NCBI GenBank assembly: GCA_029168955.1
Contig: JAPDOI010001225.1
Location: forward strand, 62,001-126,000
Origin: Aplectana chamaeleonis
Taxonomy: Eukaryota > Nematoda > Chromadorea > Rhabditida > Cosmocercidae
Length of the DNA: 64,000 bases
Reading direction: 5' to 3'
In this document: positions 1-10,179 of the stretch, in pieces
How positions within the stretch are numbered: the stretch's first letter is position 1
How the letters are laid out: each line of letters starts with the position of its first letter
Made by a program: the position numbers and the translations under genes
The notes under the pieces: generated by a model
Database searches by the model: none
Seen by the model: only the letters and a program-made list of their open reading frames with translations
Told to the model about the DNA's origin: nothing

Positions 1-368
1 CACAATGCGGTTGAATAACAATGCAAGCCAGGCAGTTGGGTTCCAACGTCGACTCTTCCATAACTCGGCGGCAATATCATCAGGTCCGGTAGCTTTGCCA
101 TTCTTCATCGCTTTCAAAGCATCTGCTACTTCGCTCGCTGTGATAGGCGACACCGCCCCATAAACCGGAAGAGCATGAGGTAACGGGGAATGCGGGAACT
201 CTTCTGTCGAAACCGCTTCGAAGTACTGCCGCCACCTTTCCTTCGCCTGCTCAGCATTCGATAGCAGCCGACCATGTCCATCGTTTATCCCAACAAACTT
301 CTCTATATCCTCCGTCTTTCGGTTTCGTGACCTGACGAGCCGGTAGAGATCGCGCTCGCCCTCTTTCA
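1..368 (-). mobile_element. non-LTR (LINE) retrotransposon fragment, linker and start of reverse transcriptase
   Basis: Read on the minus strand this stretch is open. It contains the tract between endonuclease and reverse transcriptase (RT) typical of RTE/jockey-type LINEs: a region ending in AKERWRQYFEAV, then SEVADALKAMKNGKATGPDDI, the conserved first RT block (K-NGKA-GPDDI), then WNPTAWLALLFNRIV where the next block would begin. It runs off the left edge, so the catalytic part of RT lies outside the window or is lost. The sequence stops matching coding near 368, where the tandem duplication begins. It differs in sequence from the LINE at the right end, so the window holds two LINE families. 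Exact clade is not assigned. Confidence 0.8.
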
Positions 369-1997
369 ACCCCATCACTCAGAGCACGTTATTGTTTCAC
401 AGTACACCGAGAAGGTGGCGGAATATGAGTGGGGCTTAGGAGGAGCGCGCACATTATTAAGATCGTGGTGGGACCACCCTGGCTGTTGCATATTGAGTCC
501 TTTAAACTTTAATCGTTACTGATCGTGGTGGGACCATCCTAGACGTTGCATATTGGGTCCTTTGAAGTTTGTTAGTCACGGATCATGGTGGGACCATCGT
601 AGCTGTTGAATAGAAGCGTACAACATGTGCGGGGCTCAGATCCTTATCCTTACATATAACAATCGGCGTGGTTGTGTGTTTGACCGGTGTCCGACCGACG
701 GATGTCTGTCTGTCCGGTCGTTTGAATTTCCCGCAATTTTCGACTCCATCAGTCAGAGCGCGTTATTGTTCCAACAAAACATGACGAACGTCGCGGAAGG
801 TGAGTTAGGTTTAGAAGGAGCGCGCACAGCATTGTGATCGTGGCGAGACCACCCTAGCTGTTGCGTATCAAGTTCTTCGAGTTTCCTTCGCTACAAGTCG
901 AGGTGGGACCAAACTATCTTCAAAGTGACCCCTAGAATATGCGTGGAGCTCAGGGACCACCACGAGGTACTTTATGAAGGTGGGCTTCGGTTTTACCGCA
1001 AGGTTCGCGCTATTAGTAATGGAACTTGGCCGCGGTCTGACCTGTTTTAACGAAAGCGAACGCGAATCCAGCAAACACTCATCCTTATCCTCATCCTCAT
1101 CCTTATCCTTACATATAACAATAGGCGTGGTGGTGTGTCTGACCGAGTGTCTGGCACGTATGACCGACGTCTGACCGGGTTTCAAAGTTCCCGCAACATG
1201 TGCGGGGCCCAGAGGCCACTTAGTGTACTGTACTTTGTGAAAGTAGGCAGGGCTCCGGGTCCATCGCGTAAAACGACACGGAAAGTGCGCGGGACTTCGG
1301 AATCGGCGCGTACTACATGTGCGGGGCTCAGATCCTTATCCTTACATATAACAATCGGCGTGGTGGTGTGTTTGACCGGTGTCCGACCGACGGATGTCTG
1401 TCTGTCCGGTCGTTTGAATGTCCCGCAATTTTTGACTCCATCAGTCAGAGGGCGTTATTGTTCCAACAATACATGACGAATGTCGCGGAAAGTGAGTTAG
1501 GTTTAGAAGGAGCGTGCACAGCATTGTGATCGTGGCGGGACCACCCTCGCTGTTGCGTATCGAGTTCTTTGAGTTTCCTTCGCTACAAATCGAGGTTGTA
1601 CCACACTAGCTTTAAAGTGACCCCTAGAATGTGCATGGAGCTCAGGGACCACCACGAGGTACTTTATGAAGGTGGGCTTCGGTTTTACCGCAAGGTTCGC
1701 GCTATTAGTAATGGAACATGGCCGCGGTCTGACCTGTTTTAACGAAAGCGAACGCGAATCCAGCAAACACTCATCCTTATCCTCATCCTTATCCTTACAT
1801 ATAACAATCGGCGTGGTGGTGTGTCTGACCGAGTGTCTGGCACGTATGACCGACGTCTGACCGAGTTTTAAAGTTCCCGCAATTTTCAACCCCATCACTC
1901 AGAGCACGTTATTGTTTCACAGTACACCGAGAAGGTGGCGGAATATGAGTGGGGCTTAGGAGGAGCGCGCACATTATTAAGATCGTGGTGGGACCAC
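366..1997. repeat. tandem duplication with about 692-bp period
   Basis: Blocks recur with an offset of 692 bases: 625-837 matches 1317-1529 and 974-1174 matches 1666-1860, with a few substitutions and a 6-base length change in a TCCTCA/TCCTTA tract. The end of the array (about 1888-1997) repeats the opening segment (about 366-478) almost exactly. Within 460-610 a shorter unit of about 60-65 bases starting GATCGTGGTGGGACCA is itself repeated. Small open frames here are shared by the copies but have no recognisable product. It abuts the LINE fragment at 368. Confidence 0.75.
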
Positions 1998-2002
1998 CGA
2001 CG

Positions 2003-2420
2003 GTATGCTTAAGTTTGATGGAGGGAGGCCGGAAGAAGTCAGCCCATCATTTGGTCAAGTCAACGAATGCTACACATACTTAGTACAGCGAAGCCGTAGG
2101 GAGCCGGTCTACCGTTTGGCGAAGCCAATTGAATGCTACACATAGTTAATCGAGATAGGCTTAAAGAAGTCAGCTCATCTTAGGCCAAGTCAATGAATGC
2201 TACACATAGTTGATGGAGGGAGACTGGGAGAAGCCAGCCCATCTTTGGCCAAGTCAACGAATGCTACATATACTTAGTAAAGGGAGGCCGAAGGAAGCCG
2301 GTCTACCGTTTGGCGGAGCTAAATAATATGTTACACACAGCTGATGGAGGGAGGCACGGAGAAGCCGGTGCACCGTTTGGCGAAGTCAAAGGAATTCTTA
2401 ACATGCTTAATAATGGGAGG
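2003..2420. repeat. degenerate minisatellite, about 65-bp unit
   Basis: About six diverged units are visible, each with a core AATGCTACACATA followed by TTAGTA or TTGATGGAGGGAGGC and a GAAGCCGGTCTACCGTTTGG-type segment. Divergence rises toward 2420. The next 170 bases (2430-2600) show nothing clear. 2585-2665 is rich in short GAAGCCGG/GGCGGC palindromes. Confidence 0.6.
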
Positions 2421-2839
2421 CCGAACGAAAGCGGAGGAGTTCGGCGGAGTAGTGAAAGCTAATCTTCAAAGCCGAGATGTTTTGAATAAAAACATTCTTA
2501 GCATAGAGTTTACTAGCAGTATCGTTTTCCACTAACAGATTCGTTACTTTTTTGTTAGATCCGAACGGGCTTTCAGGAAGTGGGACGGCGAAGCCGGCCA
2601 CCGAACCGGCGAAGCCGGTTCGCCAGCGGCGCTGGGCGGCGTCAGCCGCCTGGCGCAGCTGGTATTATATACAACGAATGACACTCGAAACCGTCGATAG
2701 CAGGGGGAGAACAAGGGCGGTTAGCATCACGGTTGTTTCCTTGGCCTTCCCCCGAGCATGGTGGACGCGAGAACAAAGCCGCAGTGATACGGTAATGCAA
2801 ACTGGCTAGTCCCGAGGTGGTCTCACACTTCGCAAATTA

Positions 2840-3360
2840 AGGGGGCAGATTTGCCACTCAAAAACTGGGTAAATTATCTCTGTTCGGATTTCAGGGGAGA
2901 TAATAAACTTTTCTGTAACCTGTCGTCAGGAGTGAATATTTTGGCCCTATTCCAGATTTTCAAGAACAGGAAGCTGTTTAAAATGGCGAGTTTCCGCAAG
3001 CTGATTTTTGATAAATCAATTTACAATGAGTTGTTGGGTTGCAACAGCATGGGAAGACCGGCGATCGGGAGAACACGGGAAGTCCTGCTGGCCGGACGCC
3101 CCCTCAGCCTCCCCTCGATTCGGATGGAGTTCCTCAGTTGGTTGGAGGGAAGTTCCGTCGTCGTTCTGGAAAGCATCCCCACGAATGTCTAAGGTGGGGA
3201 GGATGACGGCGCTGGTGCACATTGTTTTTGAGGCGGGCTTTGAGCTCGCCGTTTCATGTATAAAGCAGTGAGCTCAGGGTTTGCTGGCATTATAAAGGCA
3301 TATTGTTCTGCATAAGTACGATACATGCATCCTGAGAATAATTTTCTAGCAGGGCAAGTT
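2840..3360. other. unassigned intergenic sequence
   Basis: An open frame of 113 residues (2851-3192, plus) and shorter overlapping frames occur. None shows a family motif, splice-site support or repeat copies elsewhere in the window. I see no convincing gene. The 5' exons of the potassium channel gene were looked for here and not found. Confidence 0.3.
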
Positions 3361-3363
3361 TAA

Positions 3364-3817
3364 AGGCATCGTACGCGCTGAAAACCACTCACCGTTTTTT
3401 GCGTTTGAATCGTTGGTTGGGCCCGCCTGAGAACGTGGGTAGAGGTTCTCGGGTCACCGACGCATTATTGTGAAAATATGGGTGATCGAATGCGTCGGAT
3501 TCCACCAAAAGAGGCCGGCTTTCTGACAGCCATGTGGCATAAAATGGAAAAGAAAGAAGCTTCTCAACAAGCTATATCGCGTAAATGAGTGGAAGTTGAT
3601 GTATCATTTGTTGGTAAGCTACCTTCTTTTCTCATTTGAGGCCACATGGCTGTCGGAAGGCCGGCTTCTTTTGGTGGAATTCAATGCATTCGATCCACCA
3701 TATCTTCCCAATGATGCGTCGGTGACCCGAAAAACTCTACCCATGTGTTCAGGCGGGCCCAGCCAATGATTCAAACTAAAAAAAAACTATGAGTGGTTTT
3801 CAGCGCGTACGATGCCT
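3364..3817. mobile_element. TTAA-flanked foldback MITE (piggyBac-like), copy a
   Basis: The element is bounded by TTAA at 3360-3363 and 3818-3821. Its ends are AGGCATCGTACGCG and the inverse CGCGTACGATGCCT. The inverted arms extend about 200 bases each (3364-3560 against 3625-3817), with matching features such as GGGCCCGCCTGA against TCAGGCGGGCCC. There is no coding capacity. TTAA target duplication is the hallmark of piggyBac-type transposition, so a non-autonomous piggyBac-like element is inferred. Related ends occur at 30143-30741 and 35912-36394. Confidence 0.7.
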
Positions 3818-4621
3818 TTAAGTTAGTTGTATTGCATGTGCATATTAAAGACTATAAAGCGGCGAAATTCTCATGGTTTTTACGCGTTTCTGGTGCGGAG
3901 CGGAGGTTAGAGACAGTGACAGAGCGCATGACAGACGGAGGAAGCAGAATCGCGCGCGCCGCTCGCTCCAAGAGTGAGAATGACGACGTTTTACAGAGAA
4001 TACTTGTGGCGTATGGTAAGCTACCTGTGGAATAGAAGTAAGTTGGTTGACGACATCATGTAACGTACTCAATGGTCACAAGTAATTTGATCAGGAAATT
4101 CTGAGCTTGTCCCCCCTAGAACAGTAGGCTGAACCGGCGTAGGCGTCAGCGCGGCAAGGTTTAGTGGTATCCGGAAAGAAGAGGCACGCCGTCCACCGGC
4201 CTCGGTGCCGTCCGATGGCGGCCTTTTTTAAACCTTTTTAGTTTTTCTCCTCCCTGAATCGAGTTCCGGCACACTAAGACTGGCTTTCGTTTAGAAGCAG
4301 AGCCCTAAGTGAATAGTTCATCGAATTAACGATATTCTCAAGATTTGTGCGATTTTCGAAAGTCTGAGTTCCATCAACATACATCCCTGGTATACACAAT
4401 ATCGTTCCTCCTCTGGTGTGCTTTTTTTGTGATAGCCTTTAGCCTGTCGGGCGTTTGGGGAAATAGCTCTCGCTCCGCAGGGTATTTCTGACCCGACGCA
4501 ACTGTCCGCATTTGAGGGCAGGATTTGTTGTTCCAGAAACATAATTGAAAGGCAGTTCACACCGTCCAATCAAAAAAATCAGTTTCTCGAGAAAGAAACA
4601 GATTGCTGAAGTCTCTTTTAG

Positions 4622-7600
4622 GCTACGGTAACACTGCTGCGAAGACGTACATTGGCAAAACACTGACAATGCTCTATGCAATCATCGGAATCCCGCTCAT
4701 GCTGCTCTTCCTTACCAACATTGGTGACGTTATGGCTAAAATTTTTAGGTAATCCCCGCCTCTGAAACTGTTGTTATTTAATCTTGAGGGATTTCACGTT
4801 TTTTTCTGTCTACCCTATTCCAAATAGATACAAATCATTTCATAGCAACGTTTGTTTTTACTCGGCGTAGTAAGGGAAATTCTGTATATGACGAAAAGTT
4901 TATATCAATTTTTCTTCAACAGTCTCCTTAAAGGCAAGTGGATGGCTATTTTTGTACCTCCAGCAGTACATACTGCGCTTCTCTCATTCCAATTCCGGTC
5001 TGCAATGGCGTCTCGACACGCTTTGCGGCCGCATGCGCTCGATTCGGTCGTGCTTCCAGCGCCAAAGCTGCCGATCTGTTGACTCTAGGTGGGTTTTGTA
5101 ATCTGAAAACTAAAAATAAATTGAGAAAACTGTATAAAAAAGCCACATCTAGTCGGCTTTGGAGCTGGAAGCTCGACCGACTCGAGCGCGTGCGGCCGCA
5201 AAGCGTGTCGAGACGCAATTGCAAACCGGAATTCGGCCCAGAGAAGCACAGTATGTATGTATTATCGGCATGGGTCTTGAAGAGACTTCGCGTTTCCCGT
5301 TTGAGGTAGGCGCAAACTCGGTGCATCTATGTTATAGCATATGGCACCGAGTTTGCGCCAGCCTACAACTGTGAACGCGAAGTCTCTTCGGGATCCATAC
5401 CGACGTTACATACAGGGTGTATGGTGGCAAGGTTTCAAATCCAATCACATATGCGTGTGCCTGATCGCCTTCTATGATATGTTCTTTTCAATGAACATCT
5501 CTCTCAAATCGTACCCAACTTGGGGCGTGAAGTCGTTTCTGAAGTTCAATACAGGCCGTATCTTTAGCGTTTTGGACAAAAAGACGCAAAAGCGCGTCTT
5601 TTGTGTCCTTTTTTCATAACTCTGTTCAAAATGGTCCATTCTGGAATCTGAGGATATATTAGGAGATATTTGGGATCAGCATTGAGAGCTCTTTTTTTAG
5701 GCCTTACATGTCTTACTCTGTAACAAGGCATATAGGCGTGACACAATCAATCGAGTGCGCGAAACGCGAAGGCGGAATTGTGGTCGGAGGATTGACTGTA
5801 TTGTATTGTATTGTTTATTGGGATAGTAAAAAACACAAACTGACAAATCCCGAAATAATGAATGAACATCCGATATAATGTGTTTATACATAGTGAGCAG
5901 AGACATGAGGGGTCCCCAAATAGTTGGAAATAAATCGCCATATAGTTGCCCTCGGTGATTATTGCTGCTTCCGGAACGTGGACGTAGAGAACTGCTCTAG
6001 TGGAATCACCCACTAGCAGAGGGTGTCTGCTTGGAAACGTATCATAGCTGGAGCACTTGGACTCTGTGCTGAAGGAACGCGAGAGCAGGCTGCCGAAATT
6101 ATTATAATATGAGAGCTCTGCCAAATTTAGGGCACCCACATTTTTGTTATTTTTTTGCATATCTTGAAGACATCCAGGTGGCAAGCTCTGGGAACAAGTG
6201 CGGTTAAAGGTTGTTCACCAAATTTCGTACATCTCATTGATTTTCAATGATATCGATAATACACAAATTTTAGCGAGTTTTGAGAGGAGTCGGTAATATG
6301 CGAACAGACTGACAGAAAATCATCAGGGACATTTATGATCCAAGTTTGACGCCTGGACGAAATCAGGGATTCGCGAAACATGGCACGATTGCTGCTAATT
6401 TAATCGCTGACCTAGCCCAAAGTTGGCATTCTGCAACTTGCTCTCGCGTTTTTCGAAGGTAGTGTTCAAGACAAAAACCGTCTCCGAGTTTTAATCGGAT
6501 TTCGAAAGGTTCGGGCCTATGTATGGCAGCAGCAGTGTCGAAAATATGACTAAAAGGAACCCCAAATAGCCCTGAACGGCCCTGAATTTATATGTAAAGC
6601 GCAATCCCCGCCCACTCCTCTTAGCTGCTATTGACCAAACCAAACAACGGAAAAATTGACTTCAACAAAACATACGATTTTCAAATGACTAAATCATACC
6701 CCATGATGCACGGATTAGACAAATTCTCCCCATTCGAAAATTGTTTTGTTCCCGGAGTCGGTTTTCCAATTGCTTGCTTCGTTCAGGGGCCGTTGAGGGG
6801 AGAAGGCAGGGATTGCGCTTCACACAGAAGTTCAGAACCGTGTAGGGCTATTTAGGGTTTTTTCAGCCATTCCTTCGACATTGCTGTCGTCATAAGCCAC
6901 GTGCCTTTCGAATTTTGGCTAGAACTCGGAGACGGTTTTTATCGTGGACACTGCCCTTGAATTGAGGGTCCGAAGATTTTATCTATGACACATATTCGAA
7001 CAGACTCCCTCGGCTCCAAAATCGCCCCATTGAAGCACTTCTCAACAGTCGCATGCGACAAAGAGCAAAAATCACCAAAACCGAATTAGTGACGAGTTCT
7101 ACAGTCAAAAAATTGGGACCCTTCACTTTTGCTCACCATTTGTTTCGTGAACCATTGTGTGCTTTGAAACTTTGTGCCTTCTGAGAGAGTGATGTTTCAT
7201 GAAAAGAAAACAGACTATACAAAAAGATTAGCCACGCTTATATGCAGGTGGAACCAGGTTAGAAAGTTTTGACATCATATTTCAAAAGCATCCTGGAGAC
7301 CTCAGAGTGACTGTGGAGAACAAAAAACTTTGTATGCGAGAATGATGGATTCATCCTCAATTAGAAATCAAAGCTTTACAGATTCCTCTATGCGCAGTCG
7401 ATTCGTCTGAAATTCCGACTGATTTTGTGGCACAAAAAAAGAAAGGTACTCGAACTTCAGAGAAAATCACTGGCGATTGAACCAGTTCTTCTAGGCAGCA
7501 AAAATTCGTCGAGCGAATTCGTTGGTCTCTCGACTTACCCGAGCCCATCGAGTGAAAGCCGACTCGTCAATCGACTCGTTTGCAGTCGGTAAGAGCATAA

Positions 7601-8557
7601 CCTCAACTTTTATCCTCCTAATTCCTAGCAATGCTATATTTTAAGGTGGTCCTGATGTTGAAGATTTGTTGACCGCTCGTGTTGAAATGGAACAGTTGGA
7701 AGTGCGCGAGACTGCTCAAGCCCAACTGGAGAAGATCAGTGTCCCACTATCGCTTGTGGTTCTGACTATGTTCGCCTATCTAATTGCAGGTGAAGACTTT
7801 TGAGAATTCCGGGGTCGTATTCGCCAACAACCCGCCGAGGGAAGTCGAGGGGAAGCGGAAGGGATGATACCGCGCGCGGCAGAGGAGCAGATCAACCCAT
7901 CTTACACCATGTAAGATGGAAATGCAAACTGTGTTACGTATCGATATCACTGCAAAAAGATAAAGATTCCTTCGCGAAGCGGCCATTCTTCAGCTATGCT
8001 ATTCGAAAAATTCCGGCGGTCGCGAGGGAAGCCAAGGGAGGCGAGAGGTGGCCGTGGAGCGCGTGTTTTGTACTGAAATTTCACCTCATTTACCCTTCGA
8101 CTACCCGGCGGGTACCCGGCGGGTTATTGGCGAATACGACCCCCGGTCTGCATTCAGGCAGAAAATGGTGAATGATTATAGGCACAATACTCTTCAAGCT
8201 GTGGGAGGGCTGGACATTCCTCGAGAGCTTCTACTTTTGCTACATCTCACTTACAACAATAGGCAAGGATCATTTCATAAACGATCATGCACAAAACTGC
8301 TGACTTTGTGCCGAACTGCTGACTTTGAATTATAGCATCCTCTCCTTTCAATTCCAGGATTCGGTGACCGATTCCCCGGAGCATCGGTTGGCAACGATAA
8401 GGACGCTCAGGAGAAATTAGTCATTACTTCCGTGTATTTGTTGTTCGGCATGGCCCTGCTAGCCATGTGTTTCAACCTGGCCCAGGAAGAAGTTCAACTA
8501 AAGACGCGTTGGATTGCAGATCACTTCCGATCAAAGCATGACGATGATGACGACTGA
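4622..8557 (+). CDS. TWK-type two-pore-domain (K2P) potassium channel, 3' six exons
   Basis: Background K+ channel subunit of the plasma membrane; K2P subunits dimerise, each giving two pore loops. Exons read by eye: 4622-4748, 7382-7445, 7495-7588, 7646-7789, 8182-8262, 8358-8557 (TGA). All phases agree. Exon 1 opens inside the first selectivity filter (GYGN) and carries TM2 (MLYAIIGIPLMLLFLTNIGD). The next exons encode a basic cytosolic linker (FLYAQSIRLKFRLILWHKKR, then an S/R-rich stretch). TM3 is SLVVLTMFAYLIAG. The second pore helix and filter are FYFCYISLTTIG-FGDRFPG, followed by TM4 (VYLLFGMALLAMCFNLA) and a short tail ending in five Asp. Both filter motifs are intact. Introns are 2633, 49, 57, 392 and 95 bp; the last has a GC donor (8263). 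The N-terminus, TM1 and the P1 helix are missing from view, presumably in exons upstream of 4622, possibly outside the window. The subfamily member cannot be named safely. Confidence 0.9.
4965..5258. mobile_element. foldback MITE in the large K2P intron
   Basis: The inverted arms run about 4965-5075 and 5150-5258. The clearest part is GTCTCGACACGCTTTGCGGC against GCCGCAAAGCGTGTCGAGAC, with outer matches around CAGTACATACTGCGCTTCTC against GAGAAGCACAGTATGTA. There is no coding potential. Confidence 0.65.
5269..5394. mobile_element. small palindromic MITE
   Basis: Arms GAAGAGACTTCGCGTTTCCC... and ...GAACGCGAAGTCTCTTC fold back, with an inner match around GGCGCAAACTCGGTGC against GCACCGAGTTTGCGCC. 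A related single arm is at about 48530-48630 (GCATATGGCACCAAGTTTGC). It lies directly beside the preceding foldback. Confidence 0.55.
5585..5775. repeat. dispersed repeat, third copy of the 32.4/40.9-kb family
   Basis: This segment shares CATAACTTCGTTCAAAATGG-like sequence, the motif GATCAGCATTGAGAGCTC, ACATGTCTTAC, CAAGGCATATAG and CAATCGAGTG with 32440-32600 (same orientation) and with 40810-41000 (inverted). It is a fragment of an interspersed element inside the K2P intron. Confidence 0.6.
5747..6184 (-). CDS. unrecognised 145-residue open frame inside the K2P intron (doubtful)
   Basis: An open minus-strand frame of 145 residues in which residues about 10-100 look compositionally protein-like (for example ALNLAELSYYNNFGSLLSRS). 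It starts just after a possible acceptor (TTGTTCCCAG at about 6190). The 3' end runs into the dispersed repeat at 5585-5775, so a genuine product would have to splice out before it or be truncated. No family is recognised. It could be a nested gene exon, a pseudogene fragment or chance. Confidence 0.2.
   Translation of the reverse strand: MPPGCLQDMQKNNKNVGALNLAELSYYNNFGSLLSRSFSTESKCSSYDTFPSRHPLLVGDSTRAVLYVHVPEAAIITEGNYMAIYFQLFGDPSCLCSLCINTLYRMFIHYFGICQFVFFTIPINNTIQYSQSSDHNSAFAFRALD
6463..6955. mobile_element. degenerate TTAA-type foldback element
   Basis: Inverted arms at about 6463-6615 and 6800-6955: ACAAAAACCGTCTCCGAGT against ACTCGGAGACGGTTTTTAT, and GCGCAATCCC against GGGATTGCGC. The right end CACTGCCCTTGAATT resembles the CACTGCCT-TTAA terminus of the better preserved elements. 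It lies in the 2.6-kb K2P intron. Confidence 0.5.
7811..8144. mobile_element. 334-bp MITE in a K2P intron
   Basis: The ends are GGGGTCGTATTCGCCAA and TTGGCGAATACGACCCC, a near-perfect terminal inverted repeat. The element makes up most of the 392-bp intron between the TM3 and P2 exons. A second copy in inverted orientation is at 45512-45832. Shared internal features include GCGCGCGGTATCATCCCTTC and GCAAACTGTGTTACGTATCG or their complements. There is no open frame of note. Confidence 0.8.
8263..8357 (+). other. GC-AG intron of the K2P gene
   Basis: The P2 exon must end at 8262 to keep frame (codon ATA then G). The next bases are GCAAGG, a strong match to the GC-donor consensus AG|GCAAGT; the acceptor is TTCCAG at 8352-8357. 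No GT donor nearby restores the frame between TTI and GFGD. GC-AG introns are a known minor class in nematodes. Confidence 0.75.
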
Positions 8558-8799
8558 TATTGCCTGGAAGACTTTTCTCCCATGTGTAGACTTTAGATGA
8601 ATAAGAATTTTCTAAACTCTTCTCGCGGCGCAAAAATCAGCGGAAGATTGTGGAGGAAAAAATTCCAAAAAGCCTGTCATACTTCCAGAATCGAGTCGCG
8701 CGACACATTGTTCGAGTCCGGTGGCTCGTGGCTGAGAGAATAGATATTTATCTTGTTAATAACTTTCCGCATCGCGGGAAGTATGGCAGTTCTGATTCG

Positions 8800-9030
8800 T
8801 GCTACGCACCATACTTGTTCCGAATCGGATAATCGGATGAGTATCCGACTGTTTCGGTCGGATAAAAAAGTCGACTTTTTATTCGAGAAGTCGAATATTC
8901 GAAAAACTGTGATATCCGACTACAGTCGAAAAGTCGAATTTTCGAAAAGATGTAATATCCGACTACAGTCGAAAAGTCGAATATTCGAAAAAGTGCAACA
9001 TCCGACTATAGTCGGTGCTATCGCAGCGTG
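8800..9030. repeat. short tandem repeat of TCGAAAAGTCGAAT units
   Basis: Three imperfect units of about 45-50 bases combine ATATCCGACTACAGTCG with AAAAGTCGAATATTCGAAAA. The same motif recurs at 12055-12145. ACGCACCATACTTGTTCCGA (about 8808) is found inverted near 12140-12170, so 8800-12170 may be the remains of one larger element. Confidence 0.5.
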
Positions 9031-9229
9031 GGGGGAACCGCGGTATCGCACTTGACCACGCCCATTTTTTCGTGCCGCAAAGACTCCCCTGATTTGGGCA
9101 GGGGAGGGAAATTTCTGGTAGGTGCTCAAATTCAGTGCGGCACGGCAAAATAATCGCACCATGGTGCCCCCCTCCCCCCCCCCCCTCCCACCTCGCTTAT
9201 TGTACTCTGTCAAGGTGTAGCTAGATGCC

Positions 9230-9930
9230 TCCGAGAGCGCGACCTGAAACGCCGCCCCATTCCATGTAGCGAGAATTTACGGGTTTCAGCTACGATAGCT
9301 AAAACCCGCATATTCTTGTGTCGACGGTACAAGGGTGCAAATTCTACGCGTATTCTACGCAAAAACGAAGGCTAAATTGGATACATTGATCTCTCTGTCG
9401 CTGAACCCGTATATTCTCGCTATAATTTTGTAGCGAGAATCTACGGATTCCGCGACAGCCTGTGTTGAAGTGCAGTCTTAAACCCGCGCTGGCTACGCGG
9501 AACGCAGGGATGCCGTTCGGACAGTGTTGGCCCAGTCATCTCAGTGATTACTCGACACTGTGCGGGTGTCCGTGGAGGGTGACTCGGTTTTGCACTCTGG
9601 GAGACCATGGTGAGGATAATTTTGACTGTTGGGATGCTGCAGGCCGTGGGGAAGAAACGGCGACGCGCTCGATCGCAGCGGGGATTGCTTCTCTAGTACG
9701 AAACAAGACTGGGTGGTTCGATCGACCGAGTGCTGCAACGAGAATAAGCGTAGAATATGCGGGTGCTGTAGCTAAAATTTCAACAACTGGGGCTAAACTT
9801 TACGTAATTTACGGAAAATCTCGGGTCAAAATTAGACAAGATGCCTCTGAAACCCTGGGCATCTTCGGTTTCCGTGTGAGGTATCTAGCTACGCGCTGGC
9901 AGAGTAAGATAACATTCTATAGTCGTTAAG
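9230..9930. repeat. dispersed repeat, copy 1
   Basis: This copy shares long diverged blocks in the same orientation with 10180-11800: AACCCGCGCTGGCTACG against AACCCGCGCCGGCTAACG; GCCGTTCGGACAGTGTTG against GCCGTTTGTACAATGTTG; and an end block with GATGCCTC(T/C)GAAA and TTTCCGTGTGAGG. It is AT/GC-mixed and non-coding. The 155-residue frame at 9462-9929 is not conserved in copy 2. Confidence 0.55.
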
Positions 9931-10179
9931 TCGGATATTACAATCCGACCACAAAAAAAATGCACGTCAATAACACACCTGAAGAATAATTACTTTCATC
10001 CGGGATTCTGTATTCAATTTTAGCTTTTCATTTAAGCATATTCAAATGTATTTTCTTATAGAAGAAACTTTGTGGGTGTAAGTCAACTGAAAGCGATTTA
10101 TTGAGAAACCAAATCGATGGATGCCTCCAAAGGAGCGGCCTGTCATGCCTTTTCATTCCGTTTATTAGGCGAGAGTTTT

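Noticed and set aside
868..1898. Small frames repeated in the 692-bp duplication
   Set aside because: Present in both copies only because the DNA is duplicated; they contain a low-complexity (TCCTTA)n stretch and no family signature.
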